From Luteolibacter flavescens (GTDB lineage: Bacteria; Verrucomicrobiota; Verrucomicrobiia; Verrucomicrobiales; Akkermansiaceae), in assembly GCF_025950085.1 (NCBI RefSeq), contig NZ_JAPDDS010000020.1:33672-97671 (forward strand): a stretch of DNA of 64,000 nt, given 5' to 3'. Positions 46,492 to 54,633 of the stretch are shown here, piece by piece; within the stretch, counting starts at the first letter, position 1; each line of letters starts with the position of its first letter. The position numbers were made by a program, and so were the translations under genes. The notes under the pieces were generated by a model. That model saw only the letters and a list, made by a program, of their open reading frames with translations. It searched no databases and was not told the origin of the DNA.

Positions 46492-48062
46492 TTGGATGCG
46501 ATTCCGAGCTTTGCTTCCATTTCCTCGAGCGGGACGCCCTTCGTCTCCGGCACCATGAATTTCACCCACACGAGCTGGAGCACCATCATGAAGGCGAAGA
46601 ACAGGAAGACCGTGCCAGGAGCCATCTTGGCCATCATCAAGGGGAAGACGGTGGTCAGAGCTGCGGCGAAAACCCAGTGCGTGGCGCTGCCGAGGGCCTG
46701 ACCCGCGGCTCGGTATTGGTCCGGGAAAATCTCCGAGATGAAGACCCAGATCACTGCTCCTTGGCCGATTGCGTGGGCAGCGATGAACGCAAAGATACAG
46801 ATCAACACCATCATTCCACCGGACCCCGCGGCTTTCGATGCCTGCGATAGAGCCTCATCCGCGGTAGCCTTTACTGACTCGAGGTTGGCATTTTCGAGCA
46901 AGACCACCGGTTGTGCGCCAGACTTCGGCTCGGCTGTCGCGGCCACCAGAGCACTCTTCTTATCTTTTAACTCCTCCTCCAGCTTTGCGACTCGTGCCGG
47001 ATTCGCATCCTTCATGGAGTCAACCGCTGCTTTCAAATCGACGGCAGAGGAAGCTGCGCGGAACTGAGGTGCCCACGTGAAGAAGGCCAGCGCACACAAG
47101 CCCAGCGAGATGATGTAGCCGAAAGAACCGATGTAGAGCAACGTGCGACGACCGATTCGATCAATGAGCCAGAGGCCGACAAAAGTGAAGATGAGATTGG
47201 TGATTCCAATGCCGATCGCCTGCGCCAGAGCGTCTTCACTGCCGGTCATCCCGAAGATCCGCGGAGCGAAGTAGAGAATCGCGTTGATACCGGAGAGCTG
47301 GTTGAAAAAGGCGACGAAAAACGCCAGCAGGATAGGCGTCTTCAAGCGTGAACTCCAAAATCCACCTTGAGTCTGCCGGGATTCCGACGGCCTCATCGAA
47401 TCGGCTAGGTCTGAGATCTCCGCTGCGGAAGCACTAGGGTGAATGAGCTTCAAGACAGCTTCACCCTTGCTGCGATCACCCCTGCGCGAGATCAGCCAAC
47501 GCGGGCTCTCAGGAATTAGCAAGCAGGCCAAGGTGTAGACAACCGATGGGAGCACCATCACACCGAGCATCCAACGCCACGCATTCTCGCCGAAACCACC
47601 GAGCAGGAAATTGGAGCCGTAGGCCACCAGAATACCAAACACGATATTGAACTGAAACATCCCCGCAAGACGGCCGCGATGCGCTGGTGGTGAGATTTCC
47701 GAGATGTAGAGCGGAGCTGCAATTGTCGAAATGCCGATGGCGATGCCACCGATGAACCGCGCGATCATGAAGGAGTAGACATCGTTCGCCAGGGCGGACC
47801 ACAACGAGCCGATCAGGAAGAGCGCTCCGACCCAGAGAAGGGTCTTCTTCCGTCCGAAATGATCGGTCGGCCAGCCACCCACCATGGACCCCAATACGGT
47901 TCCCCACAGGGCGGAACCCATGGCAAGCCCGTGCATGACGGCGCTGAGGTTCCAGAGCTTTTGCAAGGTCTTTTCCGCACCGGAAATGACCACGGTATCG
48001 AAGCCGAAAAGGAATCCGGCGAGTGCGGCTACGATGGACCACAGAATGAGTCTTCTATCCAT
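46488..48062 (-). CDS. MFS sugar porter with an inserted periplasmic coiled-coil loop
   Basis: A 524-residue sugar transporter family member (XylE/GLUT type). Signatures: FLFGFDTVVISGA in TM1, DHFGRKKTLLWVG (loop 2-3), PESPRWLISRRGD after TM6, QLSGINAILYFAP in TM7, DRIGRRTLL (loop 8-9) and PETKGVPLEEME at the C-terminus. Between TM9 (about 300-325) and TM10, where a loop of about ten residues is usual, lie about 85 mostly helical charged residues (for example KLEEELKDKKSALVAATAEP). It is the first gene of the operon. It probably imports fructose or short fructans by proton symport. Base composition here is slightly more AT-rich than in the neighbours. Confidence 0.93.
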   Translation of the reverse strand: MDRRLILWSIVAALAGFLFGFDTVVISGAEKTLQKLWNLSAVMHGLAMGSALWGTVLGSMVGGWPTDHFGRKKTLLWVGALFLIGSLWSALANDVYSFMIARFIGGIAIGISTIAAPLYISEISPPAHRGRLAGMFQFNIVFGILVAYGSNFLLGGFGENAWRWMLGVMVLPSVVYTLACLLIPESPRWLISRRGDRSKGEAVLKLIHPSASAAEISDLADSMRPSESRQTQGGFWSSRLKTPILLAFFVAFFNQLSGINAILYFAPRIFGMTGSEDALAQAIGIGITNLIFTFVGLWLIDRIGRRTLLYIGSFGYIISLGLCALAFFTWAPQFRAASSAVDLKAAVDSMKDANPARVAKLEEELKDKKSALVAATAEPKSGAQPVVLLENANLESVKATADEALSQASKAAGSGGMMVLICIFAFIAAHAIGQGAVIWVFISEIFPDQYRAAGQALGSATHWVFAAALTTVFPLMMAKMAPGTVFLFFAFMMVLQLVWVKFMVPETKGVPLEEMEAKLGIASK

Positions 48063-48102
48063 TGAACTTGGGTTTGGTGATGGTTACCGTGACGTTCCCA
48101 AA

Positions 48103-48115
48103 CCCTGTCCTGCAA
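48103..48115 (-). promoter_or_regulatory. Candidate operator C (TTGCAGGACAGGG type)
   Basis: Leftward strand carries TTGCAGGACAGGG, differing from operators A and B by one missing base in the first half. It lies 41 bases upstream of the MFS start, in the promoter region of the fructan operon (48063-48213). A second partial word, CTGACAGAT, is at about 48163-48171. Confidence 0.4.
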
Positions 48116-48213
48116 TCATCGCTGACTTACCTTTTCCACAAAGGTGTGCTTACAGATTTGGGATCTGTCAGAATCAATCATCCTAGCCCCTCTCTTTCCA
48201 AACCGCAAAGGCG

Positions 48214-48903
48214 TCATTCCCCGCCAACCCGCCGTGCCTGATCCTCGCTCATCCACGCGTAGAGGATGGCCCAGAGTGACAGCGCGAGTGAGAAAAGCGG
48301 GATCTGCACCGGCTCTGGCAGCAGGTAGAGCACCGTCACCACCGGGATCCACACGCCCCAGGTGGCGAGGAGGGCGGGAACCACATGATCCCGGTAATAG
48401 CTCGCGGTGAAGAACTCCCGCGACATCCGGTAGCCGCGATTTTTCCACGCGAAGAGCCAGACCGTGACCGGCGCGGCGAAGAGTGGATTGTAGAGAAACT
48501 GGTCCACTAGAACCTGCGGGATCACCACCGAGGCGATCGGCTCGTCCCCGAACCACAGGGCCTGCCCGCGGTAGAAGACATCGACGACGAATCCCATGCC
48601 GCCCCAGAAGGGAATCGTGAAGAGCAGCTCCCGGAAGTTCTTCGCCTGTAGCCTCCCGCGCTGGTTGATGACGATGCGGAGCAGCTCCGGCACGACCGCC
48701 CCCGCGATCGCCGCGGCGAGGATGCTGTAGCCAAAGCCCCACGCCGCCTTGGTCTCCGCGAGACGCAGGAAAAATCCACGCGCGGGCGGATGAAAGTAGT
48801 AGAGCACGAGCAGCGTCACCATCGCGCCTTGCACTAGCAGGCCGGGCAGGACGTTTGCCCGCACCGCACGCAGGCCGGCCCGCCACGGGGCCTCGCGCGT
48901 CAT
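48214..48903 (-). CDS. Multi-spanning membrane protein, Mpv17/PMP22-like
   Basis: 229 residues from the ATG at 48903 (a GTG at 48921 with AGG upstream is also possible). Four to five membrane helices: GLLVQGAMVTLLVLYYF, GYSILAAAIAGAVVPELL, a central stretch and two near the C-terminus. The segment PQVLVDQFLYNPLFAAPV and the ending WGVWIPVVTVLYLLPEPVQIPLFSLALSLWAILYAWMS recall the Mpv17 pattern (LxDQxxxxP...; W..WP..Q.....P...R...W). The family is mainly eukaryotic, so the resemblance is noted with caution. It is divergent from the next gene by 74 bases and independent of the fructan operon. Confidence 0.6.
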   Translation of the reverse strand: MTREAPWRAGLRAVRANVLPGLLVQGAMVTLLVLYYFHPPARGFFLRLAETKAAWGFGYSILAAAIAGAVVPELLRIVINQRGRLQAKNFRELLFTIPFWGGMGFVVDVFYRGQALWFGDEPIASVVIPQVLVDQFLYNPLFAAPVTVWLFAWKNRGYRMSREFFTASYYRDHVVPALLATWGVWIPVVTVLYLLPEPVQIPLFSLALSLWAILYAWMSEDQARRVGGE

Positions 48904-48977
48904 ACCGGTGGGCTCGCTCACGTCATGGAACCTGCGCGTCGGGTGAATGAACTGCAAGGTTCGCGCGTCTTACAGTC

Positions 48978-49484
48978 ATGATCTTCTCGCGCATCGCTCC
49001 CCTTTTCCTAGCGGCCCTCGCCCCGCTGGCGGCAGCCGATTTCCCGGTGGTCAGGCGGTCGGATCGCGTGCTGACGGTGGCCCAGGTGAAGACCTTCTGG
49101 GTGAATCGCCTGCGCGCTCAGGCTCTCCCGACCAAGGCCACCTCGCCCGATCCGGAAAACGAGGACACCCGCCGGGTCGAGGCCCATCGCAGGCGCGTGC
49201 TCATGGAGGAGATCCGCGCCGGGCAGCACGATCTCGCCGCGCGCCTGGTCTGCCTGAGCCACAATGTGGAGGCATGGTCGCGGCTCGGCGACGAATCGAA
49301 ATCCGAAGCGTCCGAGCAGAGGCTGATCTTCCTGCGAGAGCACGTCGCCCGGCTGGTCACGCTCGAGGCGCAGCGCGAGGCCGCCGTGAAACTGGGCGAA
49401 GCAGCGGACCGCACGGTGGCCATGAGCGAGGAGATCCAGCGGCTGAAAGGACTGCTCGCCCGACAGGATGAAGCCTGTGGATAG
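48978..49484 (+). CDS. Small secreted protein of unknown function
   Basis: 168 residues with a signal peptide (IFSRIAPLFLAALAPLAAA) followed by FPVVRRSDRVLTVAQVKTFWVNRLR. The rest is charged and mostly helical: RRVEAHRRRVLMEEIRAGQHDLAARLVCLSHN and HVARLVTLEAQREAAVKLGEAAD. Probably periplasmic; no family recognised. It converges on the RNase Z-like gene (24-base gap) and diverges from the Mpv17-like gene. Confidence 0.65.
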   Translation: MIFSRIAPLFLAALAPLAAADFPVVRRSDRVLTVAQVKTFWVNRLRAQALPTKATSPDPENEDTRRVEAHRRRVLMEEIRAGQHDLAARLVCLSHNVEAWSRLGDESKSEASEQRLIFLREHVARLVTLEAQREAAVKLGEAADRTVAMSEEIQRLKGLLARQDEACG

Positions 49485-49508
49485 ACTCCATCGACACATT
49501 CAGCCTCA

Positions 49509-50504
49509 TCACCTCCACTCTTCCGAAAAACGCGCCGTCGGAAAAATCGCCCGCGCCTCCTCTAACAGCTCCGCCCGCTCCCCCGGCAGATAGCGGCTCG
49601 ATACATGCGTGAGCACCAGCTCTCCCACCCCCGCGTCGCGCGCGAGCGTCGCGACCTGCGCCGAGGTCATGTGGTAATGCTTCCGCGCCAGCTCCAGATC
49701 CGCGGCGCGATACTGCGACTCGCAGATCACGTGCCCGCAGTTCTTCAGCCACGGCACCAGCTTCTCCACCGCAGCTTCATCCAGCAGGAAGTCCGTGAGA
49801 TACGCGATCGAGCCTCCCGGCGTCGCGACCAATAGCTCCGCGCGCAACTCACCCGCGGTCCGGCCTTCGACCACCGCATCATCGGGGAGCGCGACGGGAT
49901 CCTTCAGCGACTTCAGCCAAGGGCCCGGCTTCAGCCCGAGCGCCGCGAGACGTTGCGGATCGATGTTCCACCGCGTCTTCTCCGTCACCTTGTAGGCGAT
50001 GCTCGCGGTCAGGTGATCCAGCGTCATCGCCTCCACGGTGAAATCCTCTTCGTCCAGGATGAGCGCGCCTTCACGGACCGTCGCAGCTTCCTCATGCGCC
50101 GTCTCGAAGGCGTCCGGCAGTTCGTAGCGCCACGTCTTCACGGCGACCTCGCCGATGTCCGAGACGCGCCAGGTCGCGCCGAGATTTTCGTGCAGGTTCC
50201 ACAGGTAGCTACGGAAGCGATGGTGCATGATCCTCGCCGTTCCCGGCGGTCCCCAGATGCGGTTGTTCTCGCCGTCGCGGGCGAAGTTCATGCGGAAGAA
50301 GCCATCGAAGCCTGCCACATGATCCATGTGGAAGTGCGAGAAGAACAGATGGTCGATGGCCTGCACATCCGAGGGCGCGAGGGCCGACAGACATCCCTCT
50401 CCACAGTCGAAAAGCATGCGCCGCACGACGTGGCCGCTATCCACCTCGACGTGGAGCGCATTGTCCCGCCCGGCCCCGCCGAGCACCCGGAAGCGGATGG
50501 CCAT
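49509..50504 (-). CDS. RNase Z-like metallo-beta-lactamase-fold hydrolase
   Basis: 331 residues from the ATG at 50504, which gives the normal N-terminus AIRFRVLGGAGRDNAL. The zinc motif HxHxDH is FFSHFHMDH, and further ligands lie in DHLTASIAYK and near the C-terminus in LVLTHVSSRY, with the RNase Z-type HMTSAQVATLARDAGV. Overall the order matches the ElaC/RNase Z branch (tRNA 3'-end processing or phosphodiesterase). The typical flexible arm is not obvious and there is no annotated tRNA context, so a different phosphodiesterase role is possible. It diverges from the secreted protein gene at 50597. Confidence 0.85.
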   Translation of the reverse strand: MAIRFRVLGGAGRDNALHVEVDSGHVVRRMLFDCGEGCLSALAPSDVQAIDHLFFSHFHMDHVAGFDGFFRMNFARDGENNRIWGPPGTARIMHHRFRSYLWNLHENLGATWRVSDIGEVAVKTWRYELPDAFETAHEEAATVREGALILDEEDFTVEAMTLDHLTASIAYKVTEKTRWNIDPQRLAALGLKPGPWLKSLKDPVALPDDAVVEGRTAGELRAELLVATPGGSIAYLTDFLLDEAAVEKLVPWLKNCGHVICESQYRAADLELARKHYHMTSAQVATLARDAGVGELVLTHVSSRYLPGERAELLEEARAIFPTARFSEEWR

Positions 50505-50596
50505 GCCACAAGGCAAGGAACCCGCCCGCGATCTGTCAAGAAACCGTGACAACCTGCCCGCTTGATCACTCTCCGCCGTTGCGATGCTCTCATCCC

Positions 50597-51844
50597 ATGC
50601 TCCCTCGACTTATCTCCGCGCTGGTGATCTCCACTCAACTCGCCCGCGCCGAGCTACCTGATGCAGCCCCGCTCATCGAGGAGATGTCCGCCGCACACGC
50701 GAAGCTGACGGGATACGCGGCCACATGGACTTCGCAAGGTGAGGGAAAGTCGCTCGACCTGACGATTGCCAAGGATCACAGGACCGGACGCTTCCTCATG
50801 CACATCAAGGCGCAGGGACCGAACGGGAATATCGAGTCACGCCAATGGAGTCCGGATGGAAAGGAGGTCTATGTCGATAACGATGGCACGAGGATGAAAT
50901 TGGATGCCGTCACCGCTGAGACCAACTTTTACCGGAGCTTCCGCGAGGTGTTTCTTGAAAAGGAAACATTCGACACCTTTGTCATCTCCGGAACTCCCGG
51001 CATGCTGCTCGGCCGGGAGTCCATCCAGGCCATGCTGCGGATCGACCGCAACGCAACGCCGGGATGGATGAACTTCAAGGCCGACTTCAAGACCGCAGCT
51101 GCCAGTGAAAAGGAGGTCACGCTGGCCAGCGGGGAATTCGGCAAGTTGACGATCGACCGCGCGACGGGAGTGCTGCTCCGCCAGGAAATCGACGGCGTCG
51201 GTGATGAGAAGCGCGTGCTGGAGCGCACCGGCTACCTGACCGAGGGAGTCGCTGAAGAAATGACTGCCATCACGAGCGGGTGGAGCACCCTCGGCGCGGT
51301 CGCCGGCGGGCTCGATCCATGGTCGCTGAAGTCGCGGCCTACCTTCCTCCAATTCGTGATCGACGGCATCGAGAGCGGCACCGGCAGCCTGGAGAAGCTG
51401 GAGGAGAAGCTCGCCCGGAAAGAAGAACTGCTCTCCTACGGCCGGAACGCCCTCGCGAAGTCGAAGGAACCGGTCGGCGGGACTTTGCCATGGGACAAGG
51501 TCATGGAAGCGACCCGCACCGAAGCCCGCAACCGATGGAAAGCGACGCTGCCGGAAGGCTCCCCGGAGGATGAAGAGGCCTTCGCAAAATACCTCGCCAA
51601 TCCCGCGAACCAGGCCTCCCTCCGCGACATGATAGCCGATGAAATGACCGCGCTCGAGGGGATGATCCCCGGAGTGGTCAACGCCCTCTATGGCCCGGGC
51701 AGCGAAGATGGCTTGATCGCAAAGACCGCCACCGGTCGTGTCGCGAAGGCTTCCATCGAAGCCGCGCTGTGCCGCGCCTACCTCGCCGCGAAGCTGGAGG
51801 AGAAAATGGCAGCCGCCTGGGGCGAACGCGAGAATCTGGACTGA
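50597..51844 (+). CDS. Secreted protein of unknown function (LolA-like N-terminus)
   Basis: 415 residues from the ATG at 50597, which opens the signal peptide LPRLISALVISTQLARAEL; the frame extends 17 codons upstream without features. Residues about 40-215 resemble LolA/DUF2092-type lipid carriers in layout (ATWTSQGEGKSLDLTIAKD, FLMHIKAQGPNGNIESRQW, GEFGKLTIDRATGVLLRQE). The C-terminal half is helical and acidic (GSLEKLEEKLARKEELLSYG). No conserved catalytic motif seen. It may be a periplasmic carrier; confidence in the family is low, in the gene high. Confidence 0.7.
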   Translation: MLPRLISALVISTQLARAELPDAAPLIEEMSAAHAKLTGYAATWTSQGEGKSLDLTIAKDHRTGRFLMHIKAQGPNGNIESRQWSPDGKEVYVDNDGTRMKLDAVTAETNFYRSFREVFLEKETFDTFVISGTPGMLLGRESIQAMLRIDRNATPGWMNFKADFKTAAASEKEVTLASGEFGKLTIDRATGVLLRQEIDGVGDEKRVLERTGYLTEGVAEEMTAITSGWSTLGAVAGGLDPWSLKSRPTFLQFVIDGIESGTGSLEKLEEKLARKEELLSYGRNALAKSKEPVGGTLPWDKVMEATRTEARNRWKATLPEGSPEDEEAFAKYLANPANQASLRDMIADEMTALEGMIPGVVNALYGPGSEDGLIAKTATGRVAKASIEAALCRAYLAAKLEEKMAAAWGERENLD

Positions 51845-51900
51845 CCGCGACGCGCACGCGCTTTCCCGTTTTCCTTTGCTCCGATGTGAAGGACCGGGCC

Positions 51901-52719
51901 ATGCTCCGCCGTGTGAGCGCCTACACATCCCTCGAAGCCCTGCTGCACGATGCCTTCTGGGCGGACGAAGGCGAGCCGGTGGAGCTTGCGATGCTGGACG
52001 AGCTGCTGCGCGGCCACCCGGGCACGTCGCTTGAGATCGGCTGCGGGTCCGGGCGCCTGCTGCTGCCGCTCCTGCAAAAAGGCCACGACGTGGAGGGGCT
52101 GGAGCTGTCCCGCGAGATGCTGGCCATGTGCGAGAAATCCGCCGCGGACCTCTCGCTCGCGCCCGTGCTGCACGAGGGGGACATGACCGTCTTCGACTCC
52201 GGAAAGAAGTATCACTCGCTGCTCCTGCCCGCCTTCACCTTCCAGCTCGCGCCCGATCCTGCGGCGGCGCTCGCGCACTTCCATCGCCTGCTGGAGAAGG
52301 ACGGCCTGCTTTACCTCAGCGTCTTCATCCCCATGGCAGAGCTTCATCGCGAGCTGCCCGAGGGAGAATGGTACGAGGACCATCGTACATCGCTCCCGGA
52401 CGGCCGCGCCGCCGCCGTCCACACGCGGCACCGGCTCGACCGGAAGAACCGCGTGCTGGAGCGCGAGCATCGCTACGAGCTTTTCGCCGCGGATGGATCG
52501 CTTGAAACGGAGCACCTGTCCTCGCAGACACTGCGATGGTTCACGCCGCGGCAACTCCGCGGGATGCTGGAGAAATCCGGCTTCGAGGCCGTCCACGCGC
52601 TGGCCGACTTCGATCCGGAGCTGCCCGTCGATGACGAGGCGCAGATCGTGACGGTGGTCGCCCGCAAGCGCCCGCCCGCGGCCAGGAAAGCGACGGCGGT
52701 GAAACGGCGCACGCGCTGA
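51901..52719 (+). CDS. Class I SAM-dependent methyltransferase
   Basis: 272 residues from the ATG at 51901, where the upstream 44 codons look non-coding. SAM-binding motif I is SLEIGCGSGRLLLPLLQ, motif II HDVEGLELSREMLAMC, post-I GDMTVFDS, and KYHSLLLPAFTFQLAPDP with HFHRLLEKDGLLYLSVF follow: a standard Methyltransf_25-like fold. The C-terminus carries a basic tail (RKATAVKRRTR). Substrate unknown. It lies 56 bases after the secreted gene and 115 bases before eboE, all in the same direction. Confidence 0.85.
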   Translation: MLRRVSAYTSLEALLHDAFWADEGEPVELAMLDELLRGHPGTSLEIGCGSGRLLLPLLQKGHDVEGLELSREMLAMCEKSAADLSLAPVLHEGDMTVFDSGKKYHSLLLPAFTFQLAPDPAAALAHFHRLLEKDGLLYLSVFIPMAELHRELPEGEWYEDHRTSLPDGRAAAVHTRHRLDRKNRVLEREHRYELFAADGSLETEHLSSQTLRWFTPRQLRGMLEKSGFEAVHALADFDPELPVDDEAQIVTVVARKRPPAARKATAVKRRTR

Positions 52720-52834
52720 CCCCCGCGGCCCGCGCTTGCAAGAATCGCGTCCCGACGGACGTTCAGCGGGCGGCGTGTGGCACGCGCGGCGTTCCCGCCC
52801 TTGCCCCGCCGCCGGATTCCATCATTTTCCACCC

Positions 52835-53983
52835 ATGCGCTTTCCCCACGGTCACCTCGCCTACTGCACGAATATCCATCCAGCGGAGGACTGGGCCAGC
52901 ACCTTCCGGGCGCTCGATACCCATGCCCTGCGCGTGCGCGACCTGGTCGCCCCGGGCCTGCCGTATGCCATCGGCCTGCGCCTGTCCGCCACCGCCGCCG
53001 CCGAGCTGCTGGCCGGGGACCGGCTGGTCCGCTTCAAGGACTGGCTGGCGGAGAACAACACCTACGTCTGCAGCCTGAATGGCTTCCCCTACGGCGACTT
53101 CCGCGCGGGCTCCTTCGTGAAGCGCAATGTCTTCCGCCCCGACTGGACCGACCCGGCACGCCTCGAATACACGAAGGAACTCTTCACCATCATCTCGGAG
53201 CTCGTCCCGCAAGGCATCGAGGGCTCCGTCTCGACCCTGCCGGGATCCTTCAAGGAATTCGGCGCGGATGAAACGGTGATCCGCGCCCAGCTCATCGAGC
53301 TCGCCGCCTTCCTTGACGCGCTCAGCGACGTCTCCGGCCGCGACCTGCACCTCGGCCTGGAGCCGGAGCCGCGCGGCCACTTCGAGAATACCGAGGAGAC
53401 CCTGCGCTTCTTTGATCGCCTGCTGGATGACGCGCCGGACCACGAGCAGATCAAGCGTCGCATCGGCATCAACTACGACTGCTGCCACTTCGCTCTCCAG
53501 TACGAGGATGCTCGTACTTCGCTGAATGCCATCCGCGGGGAAGGCCTGCGCCTGTCGAAGATCCACCTCTCCGCCGCGCTCGCGCTCGACCCGCGCATCC
53601 CGGCGGCGGTGGAGGCCATCAGCGCCTTCGACGAGCCTACCTTCCTCCACCAGGTGCTCGCCCGCCATCCGGACGGTCGCATCGAGCGCTTCACGGATCT
53701 GCCGGACGGCATCGCCTCCCTGGATACCGAGGACGGTCGGGATGCCGAGCAATGGCGTGTCCACTTCCACATCCCGCTCGACTCCGAACCCGCCGAGCCG
53801 CTGAAGTCCACGAACCAGAATTCGCGCGACGCCCTCATGCTCGCCGAGGAGGTGCCAGGCCTGTGCGCACACTGGGAAATCGAGACCTACACCTGGGGCG
53901 TGCTTCCTTCGGAAATGCATCGCCCGGTGGAGGAGCAGATCGCCGCGGAGTACCGCTGGGTGCTCGGTGGCAATCCCGCGTGA
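52835..53983 (+). CDS. eboE: Metabolite traffic protein EboE-like (TIM barrel)
   Basis: 382 residues from the ATG at 52835, which gives the family opening RFPHGHLAYCTNIHPAEDW. It is a xylose isomerase-like TIM barrel: LGLEPEPRGHFENTEETLRF, GINYDCCHFALQYED, LSKIHLSAALAL, WRVHFHIPLDS and WEIETYTWGVLP contain the conserved Glu, Asp, His residues of the metal site. In ebo clusters, EboE works with EboC (UbiA-like prenyltransferase) and other Ebo proteins in cytoplasm-to-periplasm traffic of metabolites (known for scytonemin precursors). An EboC-like gene lies 3.4 kb away at 57367, but eboA, eboB, eboD and eboF are not seen here. Confidence 0.88.
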   Translation: MRFPHGHLAYCTNIHPAEDWASTFRALDTHALRVRDLVAPGLPYAIGLRLSATAAAELLAGDRLVRFKDWLAENNTYVCSLNGFPYGDFRAGSFVKRNVFRPDWTDPARLEYTKELFTIISELVPQGIEGSVSTLPGSFKEFGADETVIRAQLIELAAFLDALSDVSGRDLHLGLEPEPRGHFENTEETLRFFDRLLDDAPDHEQIKRRIGINYDCCHFALQYEDARTSLNAIRGEGLRLSKIHLSAALALDPRIPAAVEAISAFDEPTFLHQVLARHPDGRIERFTDLPDGIASLDTEDGRDAEQWRVHFHIPLDSEPAEPLKSTNQNSRDALMLAEEVPGLCAHWEIETYTWGVLPSEMHRPVEEQIAAEYRWVLGGNPA

Positions 53984-53994
53984 CCCGGCTTTGC

Positions 53995-54633
53995 TTACTT
54001 CCGCTGGCCGAGATATTTCACGACCGCCTCGGTCCGCGTGTGCACGTGAAACTTGTCATAGATCCTCCGCAGGTGTGTGCGGACGGTATCCATGCTGATG
54101 CCGAGGGTGCTCGCGATCTCCTTGTAGAGTGCTCCATTCGCCAGCAGGCCGAGGACTTCCTCCTCCCGTGGTGACAGCGGCGTCGCCTCCGGGCCGGGCG
54201 CACTCGGCGGTGCGCGGAAGGACTGCACCACCTTGCGCGCGATGCTCGGCGACATCGGCGCGCCGCCTTGCCGGACCTGCCGCACGGCATCGCACAGCTC
54301 GTCGCCCGTGGCGCGCTTCAGCAGGTAGCCCGAGGCTCCTGCTTTCAGGGCGTCGAAGATCAGGTCGCTCTCGTCGTACATCGTCAGCACGAGGATAGGC
54401 AGGTCGGGGAAGGTCCGCTTGAGCGCGGAGATCAATTCCACGCCATTCATGCCCGGCAGGCGGATGTCCACCACCAGCATCTCCGGCAGGGGGGCGGCCA
54501 GTCTTTCCAAAGCGATCTCCGCCGATGGAAAAACATCGAGCACCGCCATGTCCGGCTGGCTATCGAAGAGCGCCTGCAATTCCTCCGCGAGCGGCTGGTT
54601 GTCCTCTACGATGCTGATGGTGCAGGGCTTCAT
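53995..54633 (-). CDS. NarL-family two-component response regulator
   Basis: 212 residues from the ATG at 54633, which overlaps the histidine kinase stop (ATGA), so both are co-translated. The receiver domain has Glu10-Asp11 (IVEDNQP), the phosphoacceptor Asp56 in VVDIRLPGMNG, and the conserved Lys in GYLLKRATGD. The LuxR-type HTH is at the C-terminus: LSPREEEVLGLLANGALYKE and IASTLGISMDTVRTHLRRIY. It is the output partner of the kinase at 54630-56735. Target genes are unknown; the lysine-rich protein gene next door and eboE are the nearest candidates. Confidence 0.95.
   Translation of the reverse strand: MKPCTISIVEDNQPLAEELQALFDSQPDMAVLDVFPSAEIALERLAAPLPEMLVVDIRLPGMNGVELISALKRTFPDLPILVLTMYDESDLIFDALKAGASGYLLKRATGDELCDAVRQVRQGGAPMSPSIARKVVQSFRAPPSAPGPEATPLSPREEEVLGLLANGALYKEIASTLGISMDTVRTHLRRIYDKFHVHTRTEAVVKYLGQRK

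Noticed and set aside
48116..48886. A 256-codon leftward frame overlapping the Mpv17-like gene
   Set aside because: It is out of frame with the membrane protein, whose hydrophobic segments and conserved motifs are convincing.
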